Source: Chloroflexota bacterium
Lineage (GTDB): Bacteria > Chloroflexota > Dehalococcoidia > Lucifugimonadales > Lucifugimonadaceae
Reading direction: 5' to 3'
Assembly (NCBI GenBank): GCA_002725925.1
Contig: PBRL01000059.1
Span: 6,974 to 20,045 of the forward strand
Length of the DNA stretch: 13,072 nt
The notes under the pieces are model-generated. The model was not told the origin of the DNA. It saw nothing but the letters and a program-made list of their open reading frames with translations, and ran no database searches. A program made the position numbers and the translations under genes. Within the stretch, counting starts at the first letter, position 1, and the number at the start of each line of letters is the position of its first letter. Shown here in pieces: positions 6,501 through 13,072 of this stretch.

Positions 6501-8225
6501 TTGAATCTAAGAGATTTACCTCAACAGCAGAGAAAAATTATTAGAGCCTGGTGTATGTACGACTGGGCTAATTCTGCCTTCGCTACGAGTGGTATCGCGG
6601 CAATATTCCCGGCTTATTTTGTTGTTTTATTTCAACAGTCGCTGGGTGATGATGCTTCCTTCTTTGGTCGAGAGCTTAATGCAACAGCCATGTGGAGTTT
6701 CGGGATTGCATTCTCGACGATTATCGTTGCTTTTTCGAGTCCTGTTATCGGGGTGATTGCGGATCGTTTTGCAATCAAAAAAACGTTGCTTTGGATTTAT
6801 ACGGGTGTTGGATCTTTGGCGACAGTCCTGTCATTTTTTTCGGTTTATACCGGAAACCCATGGGCTTGGTTATTTGCCTTCTTTGTTCTGGGCAATATCG
6901 GGTTCGCCGGCAGCATAGTTATTTACAACTCGTTCTTACCTAATGTTTCGCCAACTAAGATGTTGGATGATGTCAGTAGTAGGGGCTTTGCTTATGGATA
7001 TGTTGGTGGTGGCATATTGTTGCTTGTGCATCTTGCGGCTATATCTTTGACCAGTGGTACGGAGATTGCAGATCTGGTGACAAGGCTTTGTATCGTCTCG
7101 ATTGGAGCCTGGTGGTTTGGCTGGGGTCTATGGACTCTGCGAGTAATGCCTGAGCCACCAGTTTCCAGGTCTGTTGAGCCTATGCGGATTGGCCGCACCG
7201 TTTCAATGGCGTTTACGGAATTGCGTACTACCTTGAGTCAGGTAAAGCGATTCAAAGTGCTCTCTTTGTACCTGATTGCGTATCTGTTATTTAATGACGG
7301 TATTCAAACGGTTATGGCGATCGCAGGAGCATTTGCTGCTGAAACTCTGGGAATTCCTCTTCTTTGGATCATGTTGACACTTCTAATTATTCAGTTTGTC
7401 GCAGCGTTTGGTTCGATGGGTTTTAGTTGGTTAAGTCGGTTGTTGGACACCAAGAAAGCTTTAACCATCTCCCTGTTCGGATGGTCTTTTATCGTGCTTT
7501 TTGGAGTGGCAATTGCACCTCTTGCACCACAAGAACACAGTGAGCATGATTTCCAACTGGAGTACGACACCGAACCATCATCTCCTCATGCTGGTAACTA
7601 CCGAGTCACGTATGTATCCGCGTTGGTTGAAGAAAATGAAGAACTTCCATGGATCGAGGCTTTAGGCAATATTAGTACGGGCCAACATTTCACTTCCTTT
7701 GACTTAGTGACTGTGACCAGCCTTGCAGCTATAGATGAAGATTTTAGATATACCATTTCAATACTGGGCGGTCCGCACGATGGCATGGTCATCATGGGAT
7801 CTGCACACCCATCGATTTTAGAAGAGAGTCCTCTCGATTGGTGGCCAGCGTTAATTCGCGACTCGATCTGGTCTCCGCTGTCCCTCCCAGTGCATTATCA
7901 GTGGGTGTTGCTCGGTATTTCTGTCGGGTTGGTTATGGGAGGAAGTCAAGCGTTGGCTAGGAGCCTATTTGCTCAAATGACCCCGAAGGGCAAAAGCATG
8001 GAATTCTTTTCATTCTTCGGCTTTGCCGGTCGGGCGTCATCAGTGGTGGGGCCTTTGATGTTTGCTGTGATTGCCACAATGTTTGACACCCGCTTGGCCA
8101 TAGGTTCTATTCTCATCTTGATCGTGGTTGGGGCCTTCATGTTGCGATGGGTTAAGGTGGGTGAGGGAGTTTTGGTAGCAGAGGAAGAGAATGAAAGGAT
8201 TGGTCGATTACGTGCTGATGCCTAA
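6501..8225 (+). CDS. UMF1/Atg22-like MFS transporter with large soluble insertion
   Basis: A 574-residue major facilitator protein of the UMF1 (vacuole effluxer Atg22-like) family. The diagnostic opening AWCMYDWANSAFATSGIAAIFPAYF is at 16-40, the MFS loop-2/3 signature is seen as GVIADRFAIKK (84-94), and the family segment IYNSFLPNVSPTKMLDDVSSRGFAYGYVGGG is at 141-171. The second half begins near 253 and later has GGSQALARSLFAQMTP (480-495), the Atg22-like 'GG.QAlsRS' motif. Compared with usual members of about 430-460 residues it carries an extra hydrophilic block at about 343-465 between two membrane helices, rich in D, E, H and beta-type residues. Start TTG 6501 fits the family N-terminus but has only a poor ribosome site. 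Substrate unknown; amino acid or nucleoside-type efflux is reported for some relatives. The stop overlaps the convergent next gene. Confidence 0.87.
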   Translation: MNLRDLPQQQRKIIRAWCMYDWANSAFATSGIAAIFPAYFVVLFQQSLGDDASFFGRELNATAMWSFGIAFSTIIVAFSSPVIGVIADRFAIKKTLLWIYTGVGSLATVLSFFSVYTGNPWAWLFAFFVLGNIGFAGSIVIYNSFLPNVSPTKMLDDVSSRGFAYGYVGGGILLLVHLAAISLTSGTEIADLVTRLCIVSIGAWWFGWGLWTLRVMPEPPVSRSVEPMRIGRTVSMAFTELRTTLSQVKRFKVLSLYLIAYLLFNDGIQTVMAIAGAFAAETLGIPLLWIMLTLLIIQFVAAFGSMGFSWLSRLLDTKKALTISLFGWSFIVLFGVAIAPLAPQEHSEHDFQLEYDTEPSSPHAGNYRVTYVSALVEENEELPWIEALGNISTGQHFTSFDLVTVTSLAAIDEDFRYTISILGGPHDGMVIMGSAHPSILEESPLDWWPALIRDSIWSPLSLPVHYQWVLLGISVGLVMGGSQALARSLFAQMTPKGKSMEFFSFFGFAGRASSVVGPLMFAVIATMFDTRLAIGSILILIVVGAFMLRWVKVGEGVLVAEEENERIGRLRADA

Positions 8226-8971
8226 TTTTGTAATAACCTTACAAATTCTTGAGGGCAGTCAAGCGTAATCCCGTCTAATCCTAGTTCTAAAGCTTTAGTG
8301 ACATCCTGCTTGCTTTGGATCCCCCATGCGCCCGTGTATAAACCTTTCTGTTTGCTTAGCGCCTGTAATTCTGGTGTTATCGTTTGGATGTACGGGAATA
8401 TTCCTTGCAGGCCGTTTATTTCGCAGAAGTCGATGATTTCTCCAGAGTATGCCTCAGTTAATAAACCATGCCCAATATCAGGCATGATTTTTTTTGAGAC
8501 GAGTAGTTGATCCATATTAAATGAGATCATGGAAATTCCCGGAATATGTGCAAAACGACTTTGAGAAGTGTCGAACCAACCATGTTTTTTTATTAACCTT
8601 TTTGCCAGCGTTACTAGGTCAGGGTCTTTGGACTTTATCTCCACAAAAATATGAGCTTGTCCTGAGTACCTCTGTAGCAAATCTTCAAAAACCGGTACAG
8701 ACTCGCCCGAAAATTGCTCACCATTTTCTGAAACGAACCAAGACCCTGCATCGAGTTGCATTAATTGGTCTTTGGTGAAATCCGAGATAAGCCCGGATCC
8801 ATTCGTCGTTCTGTCTACTGTTTCGTCATGCATAACTACAGGGATCCCATCGGAGGTCAGGTGAAGGTCTAACTCAATATAGGGAATTCCAAGGTTCAAC
8901 GCATAGTCAAAGCTTGCGAAAGTGTTTTCCGGCCTTTGGCATGAGATGCCGCGGTGGGCGATTAAAATCAT
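8222..8971 (-). CDS. Glycerophosphodiester phosphodiesterase (GDPD)
   Basis: A 249-residue GDPD-family TIM barrel, which hydrolyses glycerophosphodiesters from phospholipid turnover to glycerol-3-phosphate and an alcohol with a divalent metal. The catalytic set is intact: HRG at 6-8, PENT at 14-17, ELD at 33-35 (metal ligands), VVMHDETVDRTTNGSG at 45-60 with the second catalytic H48, EIK at 111-113, and the closing GLDGITLDCPQEF. No signal peptide, so cytoplasmic, like E. coli UgpQ rather than periplasmic GlpQ. ATG at 8971 starts five residues before HRG, as is normal; GGAAA lies about 12 bases upstream, a loose ribosome site. The stop TAG shares four bases with the transporter's TAA. No ugp transporter genes are nearby. 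Confidence 0.92.
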   Translation of the reverse strand: MILIAHRGISCQRPENTFASFDYALNLGIPYIELDLHLTSDGIPVVMHDETVDRTTNGSGLISDFTKDQLMQLDAGSWFVSENGEQFSGESVPVFEDLLQRYSGQAHIFVEIKSKDPDLVTLAKRLIKKHGWFDTSQSRFAHIPGISMISFNMDQLLVSKKIMPDIGHGLLTEAYSGEIIDFCEINGLQGIFPYIQTITPELQALSKQKGLYTGAWGIQSKQDVTKALELGLDGITLDCPQEFVRLLQN

Positions 8972-8999
8972 GATGATGGGATTTCCGTGCTCTTTTGAA

Positions 9000-9012
9000 G
9001 TGAATTATTCAC
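9000..9012. promoter_or_regulatory. 13-bp perfect inverted repeat upstream of GDPD
   Basis: GTGAATTATTCAC (GTGAAT-T-ATTCAC) lies 29 bases upstream of the GDPD start codon, in the 5' gap. A second palindrome, TCGTCGACGA, follows at 9016-9025. The position suits an operator or promoter element, but no clear -35/-10 pair was found, so the role is inferred. Confidence 0.28.
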
Positions 9013-9061
9013 ATATCGTCGACGACGTAGACATGACCGATATGATGTTTGTGTCATTCAT

Positions 9062-9112
9062 AAAAACGCATATCGTAAATAGTTGGGCGACTAATAGTTC
9101 GGTCACGATATG
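9062..9112 (-). terminator. Rho-independent terminator of tRNA-Asn
   Basis: On the minus strand CATATCGT (9112-9105) and ACGATATG (9076-9069) form a perfect 8-bp stem with a 28-base loop, followed after C-G by five T residues (9066-9062). It begins within the encoded CCA end of the tRNA gene, as expected for a tRNA terminator or processing signal. The long loop lowers confidence. Confidence 0.55.
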
Positions 9113-9185
9113 GCTCCCGAGGCAGGATTCGAACCTACGACCCGCTGATTAACAGTCAGCTGCTCTACCGCTGAGCTACTCGGGA
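9111..9185 (-). tRNA. tRNA-Asn (anticodon GTT)
   Basis: A complete 75-base cloverleaf including encoded CCA. Acceptor TCCCGAG pairs with CTCGGGA over 7 bases with discriminator G. The D arm is GCTC/GAGC with loop AGCGGTA. The anticodon stem GCTGA/TCAGC encloses CTGTTAA, anticodon GTT, read as asparagine (AAC/AAU). The variable loop is 5 bases. The T arm GTAGG/CCTGC encloses TTCGAAT. All stems pair, with one T-G pair in the T arm. It stands alone; no other tRNA gene is in the window. Confidence 0.97.
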
Positions 9186-9320
9186 ATGCGATCGGTGTAG
9201 TTAACCAAAGTTACCACTGTACGGGGTTAAGCCGCAATCATAATCGAGCTAATTGCTTTCATGATGAAGTGTACTTTAGGATCATCAGTTGCCACGACGT
9301 CTTTATTTGCGATTTGGAAC

Positions 9321-10565
9321 CTATACGGAAGATACACGGCTTAAGTATTTTCGTCCGAATATCCAGGTGTACACGGCTTCTAGGAATAGCGTTAGCGACC
9401 ATGCTCCGGCTCCGACCCATAGTCCGTTTAGAGATGTGAAGTTGACTGTTGCTACGACCCAAATAATTAGTGTGATCAGTCTAAGGATATTGATGTAGAT
9501 GAGTGGACGTGTGTTGCGTGTGCGCATGAGCGCAGCGGAGTAGACCTGTTCCATCACTAATGCAATTGGCAGTATCGATAACAGCCGGAATCCTGTCGAG
9601 CTGAGTTCTTTTAACCGTCCTTCTGCACCCAAAATGTCTCCAATTACGAAACTGGTGACGGGTGGTATATATGCGATCAAAGCAACTACAGCGAATGTGA
9701 TCACCCCAATTGTCAGTGCGAATCTCCTGACGCGGAAAGGATCGTGTTTACTCGCAAACAAGGCTAAGGCCGTGTTTTGTGTGCCATTTGTGGCTACCGC
9801 TATCAGTTGGAAGAAGCCAAAAGCCATTGCAACTGCAGCTATAGAAACCACTGGTTCAGGAGACCTTGCCATTCCTGCGTTGAGAATTGGATGTGTTCCC
9901 GCGGGTAGTAGTGCTGCGAACAACAGGGGCGAGAAAAACCTTGTCATTGATTTGATCGAAGGTTTGGCGATATTCGATGTTCCTTCGAATTTACGTAGTG
10001 GTTGAATGGCGACTGCGGTCAATGTTGCAGTTTCAACCAGAGTTCCAGAAGTCATTGCTGCTGCGGCGATGCTCGATCCGTGGAGGAGATCTGTAGTAAA
10101 TAAGATAATGGCGACGGTTACGGTTGTGATAGCTCCAGCTCCTGTGCCAATCCATGCTATTCGGGGCCGGCTAATTCGCAAAACAGCTCCGTATAAATGC
10201 ATTTTCAGCACTAACAGGCCAGGTAGCGGAATGAGCCATAGCAGGGCGTCTGATGCGTTTTCTTTGAGATCGCCACTGACCGAAAATACGGTTGTTAGTA
10301 GGAATTCAGTCGTTTGTGGTATCACCATAACGAGCGCTAACCCTGTGACTAAAATCATCCACAAGCCGATAAATTTTCTTAGTTGTCTCAGAGATGTTGC
10401 ATTGTCGAAAAATACTAAAGTCAGTTGTTGGATTCTTAATTGGGGTAGTGAAACAAACATTGATACGGATAATGCCAATCCGTATCCCCCGATTGCTGCT
10501 TCCGGATTTTCAGTACGAGTTAATATCGCCGACAGCACTGGTATTAACGCGGTAACTACCGTCAT
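9321..10565 (-). CDS. MOP/MATE-like multidrug or oligosaccharide exporter, possibly ANKH-like
   Basis: At least 414 residues with about a dozen hydrophobic segments in the MATE/Wzx (MOP) pattern and no soluble domain. Wording such as AAIGGYGLALSVSMFVSLPQLRIQQLTLVF near 23-52 and RFFSPLLFAALLPAGTHPILNAGMARS near 207-233 resembles, from memory, the ANKH (progressive ankylosis) branch of the superfamily, whose animal member exports citrate/ATP/pyrophosphate. An ordinary flippase remains possible. ATG at 10565 is the first usual start codon, but the frame stays open upstream to TGA about 35 codons earlier and encodes a plausible first-helix half (FTKHAISLLLPTAAN) without ATG, GTG or TTG. Either the protein starts late, uses a non-standard start (CTG 10661 is one candidate), or a sequence error hides the start. 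No ribosome site is visible. It lies between tRNA-Asn and tag. Confidence 0.75.
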   Translation of the reverse strand: MTVVTALIPVLSAILTRTENPEAAIGGYGLALSVSMFVSLPQLRIQQLTLVFFDNATSLRQLRKFIGLWMILVTGLALVMVIPQTTEFLLTTVFSVSGDLKENASDALLWLIPLPGLLVLKMHLYGAVLRISRPRIAWIGTGAGAITTVTVAIILFTTDLLHGSSIAAAAMTSGTLVETATLTAVAIQPLRKFEGTSNIAKPSIKSMTRFFSPLLFAALLPAGTHPILNAGMARSPEPVVSIAAVAMAFGFFQLIAVATNGTQNTALALFASKHDPFRVRRFALTIGVITFAVVALIAYIPPVTSFVIGDILGAEGRLKELSSTGFRLLSILPIALVMEQVYSAALMRTRNTRPLIYINILRLITLIIWVVATVNFTSLNGLWVGAGAWSLTLFLEAVYTWIFGRKYLSRVSSV

Positions 10566-10757
10566 ATTTGCCGCAGTTGGGAGCAGCAGAGAGATGGCAT
10601 GCTTTGTAAAGTTTTGAGATTTTGTGTAGCCGATGTCGGCGTTCGCAGTTTGTGTGGTCAGACTGGATCAGTGGATTTGGAGTAAGTTTGGACGTTAAAC
10701 TTGTGTTATTGGCGCACCATCGTGTAAGAAAGATAAACAGATTTGAGCACTAAGCAA

Positions 10758-11360
10758 CTAATTCTCTGACAGTTTTTTAACTTCGTTCAACCGAAAACAC
10801 GATACGTAGTGATCGTTGACCATACCGGTTGATTGCATAAATGCGTACATGATGGTGGGGCCAACGAACGACATGCCCCGCTGTTTGAGGTCTTTGCTCA
10901 TCCTTGCTGATTCTGTGCTTTCTGTCGGGACATCGCTGGGAGAAAAGCGGTTACGTTGCAGCGGTGCTCCGCCCACAAAACCCCACAAATGCTTGTCAAG
11001 GCTGCCAAATTCTTTTTGGATTCTCTGTCCGACCTTTGCGTTATTTATTGCAGCGTGAATTTTGAGCTTATTACGAATGATCCCCTTATTTTCGAGTAGG
11101 GTGGTAATTTCCTTTTGCCCGTATGAAGCGACTATTTGGACAGAAAAATTGTCGAACGCTAGACGATATGCTTTGCGGCGTTTCAAGATGGTTTTCCAAC
11201 TCAAGCCTGCTTGTGTACCTTCGAGTATTAGCAATTCGAACAGGTGGCGGTCATCATGGACTGGCACTCCCCACTCGTCGTCGTGGTAGGCCTCGTAAAT
11301 ATTGCTGCCGGTGCCGAAGCAACGGGTTGGATCAAACTTTGGCGAAGGATTAGTGGTCAT
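10758..11360 (-). CDS. tag: DNA-3-methyladenine glycosylase I
   Basis: A 200-residue Tag protein, which removes 3-methyladenine from alkylated DNA in base excision repair. The zinc-snap residues known in E. coli Tag (C4, H17, H175, C179) are present as C14, H26, H184 and C188. The core YHDDEWGVPVHDD (25-37), LEGTQAGLSW (46-55, with E47 equivalent to E38 and W55 to W46), GIIRNKLKI and RGMSFVGPTIMYAFMQSTGMVNDH are all intact. ATG at 11360 puts the zinc Cys close to the N-terminus as in the family; an ATG at 11399 would add 13 residues with no family likeness, and neither has a clear ribosome site. Monocistronic by layout, divergent from the metal regulator, with a gap of about 170 bases. Confidence 0.93.
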   Translation of the reverse strand: MTTNPSPKFDPTRCFGTGSNIYEAYHDDEWGVPVHDDRHLFELLILEGTQAGLSWKTILKRRKAYRLAFDNFSVQIVASYGQKEITTLLENKGIIRNKLKIHAAINNAKVGQRIQKEFGSLDKHLWGFVGGAPLQRNRFSPSDVPTESTESARMSKDLKQRGMSFVGPTIMYAFMQSTGMVNDHYVSCFRLNEVKKLSEN

Positions 11361-11476
11361 GGACTTAAGTCGATGGTGGAATAGTACCCGATTAGCCATC
11401 TGTATTGATTGTCTATCTCAATGTTCATTGATCTCACTGAGATTCGTACATGTGAAGTTATGTCGTAACATGGTTG

Positions 11477-11505
11477 TTGACATGTCATTTGCATATGGGT
11501 CTATT
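11477..11505 (+). promoter_or_regulatory. Promoter of dtxR-like gene with overlapping palindrome
   Basis: TTGACA (11477-11482), a perfect -35, is followed after 17 bases by TCTATT (11500-11505), a 4/6 -10. The predicted RNA start near 11512 leaves a very short leader before CAGGAG (11515-11520). The -35 overlaps TGACATGTCA (11478-11487), a perfect 10-bp palindrome. ACATG also occurs at 11448 and 11468. The palindrome could be an operator for the regulator itself (inference). Confidence 0.5.
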
Positions 11506-11528
11506 TGTAGTTATCAGGAGTTCCTAGA

Positions 11529-12236
11529 ATGACTGAACGAAAAAAGCCAGCAGCTCATCGCCTTACTCAGGCGATGGAAAATTACTTATTGTCGATCTAT
11601 GTAGTACAAGAACGAGGTATTCGCGTCACCAACCCTAATTTAGTTGAACAACTCAGGCGTGTACCTGCTAGTGAGAACTTGGGCACATCCCTCCCGGCCG
11701 TATCGGGAATGCTGAGGCGTATGGAAAAAGAGAATTTAATCCGTCTCAGCGATACTCGTGACATAGACTTGACTATTAAAGGGCGGCAGCTGGCTGAGTC
11801 GATGATTCGGAAACATCGCTTAGCCGCTCGGTTGGTGGTTGATCTACTGGGCGTTCCCCTTCATGAGGTTGACGCTGAGGCTCATATGCTTGAGCATGCA
11901 CTTTCTAAAACGCTTGAAAAACGTATTCAGGATCGGCTTGGGTGCCCACAGACTGATCCGTTCGGGCAGCCAATTCCTGGCAGTGGTTATCGAGAACCTC
12001 GAAATGTTGTGACACTTGATAAAGCACCGATAGGTAAGACGATGGTTGTCGATCGGATTCCTGAGGATGACGCAGAGTTAGTTGCCTACTTACACGAAAA
12101 TGGAGTTCTTCCAGGGGTGGAAGTCGTAGTTTCAGATGTGGCGCCATATCGTGGAGTGGTAACTCTAGTGGTTGGGGATGACTCAGCGGTGCTTGGCTAC
12201 AACGTATCGTCGGAAATTCGTCTACGTCCGGCCTGA
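11529..12236 (+). CDS. DtxR/MntR-family metal-dependent transcriptional regulator with FeoA domain
   Basis: A 235-residue three-domain regulator: winged helix (about 10-90), metal-binding and dimerisation domain (95-150, KHRLAARLVVDLLGVPLHEVDAEAHMLEHALS then PFGQPIPG) and a C-terminal SH3-like FeoA domain (160-235). Family members repress iron or manganese uptake genes when metal is bound. The winged helix has roughly nine extra residues (RRVPASENL, 43-51) before the recognition helix TSLPAVSGMLRRM. Metal positions differ from DtxR: H79 and E105-H106 are kept (H96, E122-H123), but M10 reads N18, E83 reads A100, H98 reads D115 and C102 reads H119. MntR's D8/E11 pair is absent too. CAGGAG sits 8 bases before the ATG. 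The metal sensed is unclear. It diverges from tag; no transporter gene is adjacent. Confidence 0.88.
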   Translation: MTERKKPAAHRLTQAMENYLLSIYVVQERGIRVTNPNLVEQLRRVPASENLGTSLPAVSGMLRRMEKENLIRLSDTRDIDLTIKGRQLAESMIRKHRLAARLVVDLLGVPLHEVDAEAHMLEHALSKTLEKRIQDRLGCPQTDPFGQPIPGSGYREPRNVVTLDKAPIGKTMVVDRIPEDDAELVAYLHENGVLPGVEVVVSDVAPYRGVVTLVVGDDSAVLGYNVSSEIRLRPA

Positions 12237-12303
12237 CCCAATCCGCCTAGCTAAACTAGATTAAAGCGGATATTAATATTCCGTAAATCGATCCGTGATG
12301 AGC

Positions 12304-12341
12304 GTTCCGGTACCGGTGCTGCTAGATTGCGGAACAATTTT
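12304..12341 (+). terminator. Possible terminator between dtxR-like gene and cysH
   Basis: GTTCCG (12304-12309) and CGGAAC (12330-12335) form a 6-bp stem followed by AATTTT. Within it CCGGTACCGG (12307-12316) is a palindrome that would compete. The loop is long (20 bases), so this is weak. A second imperfect hairpin, ATCCGC/GCGGAT (12241-12246 with 12266-12271), lies just after the regulator's stop but has no T-run. Confidence 0.3.
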
Positions 12342-12408
12342 AGTCTCAACGTGTTTTGGTACCGTTGGGTGTATGTTAAGACCGCGCAGGTTCGACCCTA
12401 GTTAGACA

Positions 12409-13072
12409 TTAACGTTTTGCAGGTTTGATAAGGTGGATGCCGCACTCTTTTGCATTGGAATCCGTTTCCCACCACCATCGCCCTGCACGAATTTCTTCGC
12501 CTGGCTCAATAGCTCGAGTACATGGTGCGCAGCCTAAACTGGGATACCCTTTGTTGTGTAACTCGTTATAAGGAATTTCGTTGGCATCAATGAAATCGCG
12601 TACCTGTTTGAACGTCCAGTTGGCGAGAGGGTTGACCTTGTAATTATTATGTGCAGTGTCCCATTCAACGATATTTATCGAACCGCGATCCATACCTTGG
12701 TCGCGTCGTAATCCTGTTATCCATGCGTCTAAATCTGATAGCGCACGTCCAAGCGGTTCGATTTTTCTCACTCCGCAACACAGTTCACGGTTAGCGCGTC
12801 CTTTATAAAAAAGATTGTTACCGTGTTTGTTCACCATTTTGGCGACTGAATTCAGCTTGGGATAGTAAAACTCTACATCGACACCGTAACGTAATTTTGT
12901 TTGGTCAAACAAAGAGTATGTTTCAGTGGGCAAACGCAACGTGTCCAGTGTTATCAAACGCGCATCTTTGGTTACGGTCCAATAGATGTAAAAAAGCGCT
13001 TGGTCTTCAAGGCCAAAGCTTGATATTTGGGCAGCATTGCTGCCAAAGGTACTTTCAACCCATTTCAACACG
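12409..13072 (-). CDS. cysH: Assimilatory adenylyl-sulfate (APS) reductase, partial (N-terminus off window)
   Basis: At least 220 residues of CysH; the frame runs through the right edge, and by comparison with the family some 15-25 N-terminal residues are missing. It reduces activated sulfate to sulfite with thioredoxin in cysteine synthesis. Visible motifs are SSFGLEDQALFY (the P-loop-like site, 17-28 of the visible part), LDTLRLPTETY (42-52), LCCGVRKIEPL with C98-C99, AWITGLRRDQ (116-125), NPLANWTFKQV, GCAPCTR with C181 and C184, and ECGIHL with the catalytic C210. The CC...CxxC set binds a [4Fe-4S] cluster and marks an APS rather than PAPS reductase (EC 1.8.4.10). The Gly common after LDT is Leu here, a minor change. 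Downstream it faces the DtxR-like gene across a gap of 172 bases. Confidence 0.93.
   Translation of the reverse strand, partial: VLKWVESTFGSNAAQISSFGLEDQALFYIYWTVTKDARLITLDTLRLPTETYSLFDQTKLRYGVDVEFYYPKLNSVAKMVNKHGNNLFYKGRANRELCCGVRKIEPLGRALSDLDAWITGLRRDQGMDRGSINIVEWDTAHNNYKVNPLANWTFKQVRDFIDANEIPYNELHNKGYPSLGCAPCTRAIEPGEEIRAGRWWWETDSNAKECGIHLIKPAKR

Noticed and set aside
9259..9462. Small minus-strand frame downstream of the exporter
   Set aside because: It overlaps the exporter's 3' end in another frame, has no ribosome site and no recognisable product.
9634..10617. Long plus-strand open frames 9634-10005 and 10006-10617
   Set aside because: They are antisense shadows of the membrane exporter, with repetitive low-information protein sequence and no domain pattern.
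10566..10757. Gap between tag and the exporter as a small gene or RNA
   Set aside because: No convincing coding frame with ribosome site and no stable conserved-looking structure was seen apart from the exporter's possible N-terminal extension.
1..13072. Mobile element, CRISPR array or defence system
   Set aside because: No transposase, integrase, phage gene, regularly spaced repeat or attachment-site duplication of the tRNA 3' end was found by reading both strands.

Overview
This looks like a bacterial chromosome segment with moderate GC (a little under 50% by eye), many TTG start codons and short gaps between genes. The gene set is a DUF3179 protein, RraA-like aldolase, TM1367-type cyclophilin-like protein, TenA, paired bicupins, a stand-alone RAM domain, an Atg22/UMF1-type transporter, a DtxR-FeoA regulator and an APS-type CysH. 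It would fit a free-living, possibly marine, Chloroflexota-like (e.g. SAR202) bacterium. That placement is inferred from gene content, has low confidence, and no marker gene here proves it. There is no phage, transposon, CRISPR or other mobile-element signal.

Layout. 1-873 (minus): DUF3179 membrane-anchored protein, cut by the left edge, with no stop codon in the window. 1053-4551 (plus): a five-gene run of RraA-like aldolase, cyclophilin-like protein, TenA-type thiaminase II, bicupin A and bicupin B. The TenA gene starts 3 bases after the previous stop, and a structured leader precedes bicupin A. 4582-4821 (minus): a tiny stand-alone Lrp/AsnC ligand-sensing (RAM) domain, convergent with the run. 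4980-6275 (plus): a class I methyltransferase and a CrcB/Fluc fluoride channel. 6501-8225 (plus): a UMF1/Atg22-like MFS transporter with a large soluble insertion, whose stop codon overlaps that of a convergent glycerophosphodiester phosphodiesterase (8222-8971, minus). 9111-9185 (minus): tRNA-Asn(GUU) with encoded CCA and a terminator-like hairpin right after it. 9321-10565 (minus): a MOP/MATE-like, possibly ANKH-like, membrane exporter whose true N-terminus is unclear. 10758-11360 (minus): 3-methyladenine DNA glycosylase I. 11529-12236 (plus): a three-domain DtxR-family metal regulator with unusual metal-ligand positions. 12409-13072 (minus): assimilatory APS reductase CysH, cut by the right edge.

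How the genes may work together. Most of the right half is unrelated housekeeping (DNA repair, sulfate assimilation, tRNA, lipid diester hydrolysis, metal regulation). The most interesting part is the left run. A C-C lyase-fold protein, a small binding-fold protein, a TenA hydrolase and two double-cupin proteins are packed on one strand next to a ligand-sensing RAM domain. This suggests a small-molecule degradation or salvage module that I cannot match to a described pathway. Its substrate is unknown, and TenA only hints at a thiamine-like or aminopyrimidine-like compound.
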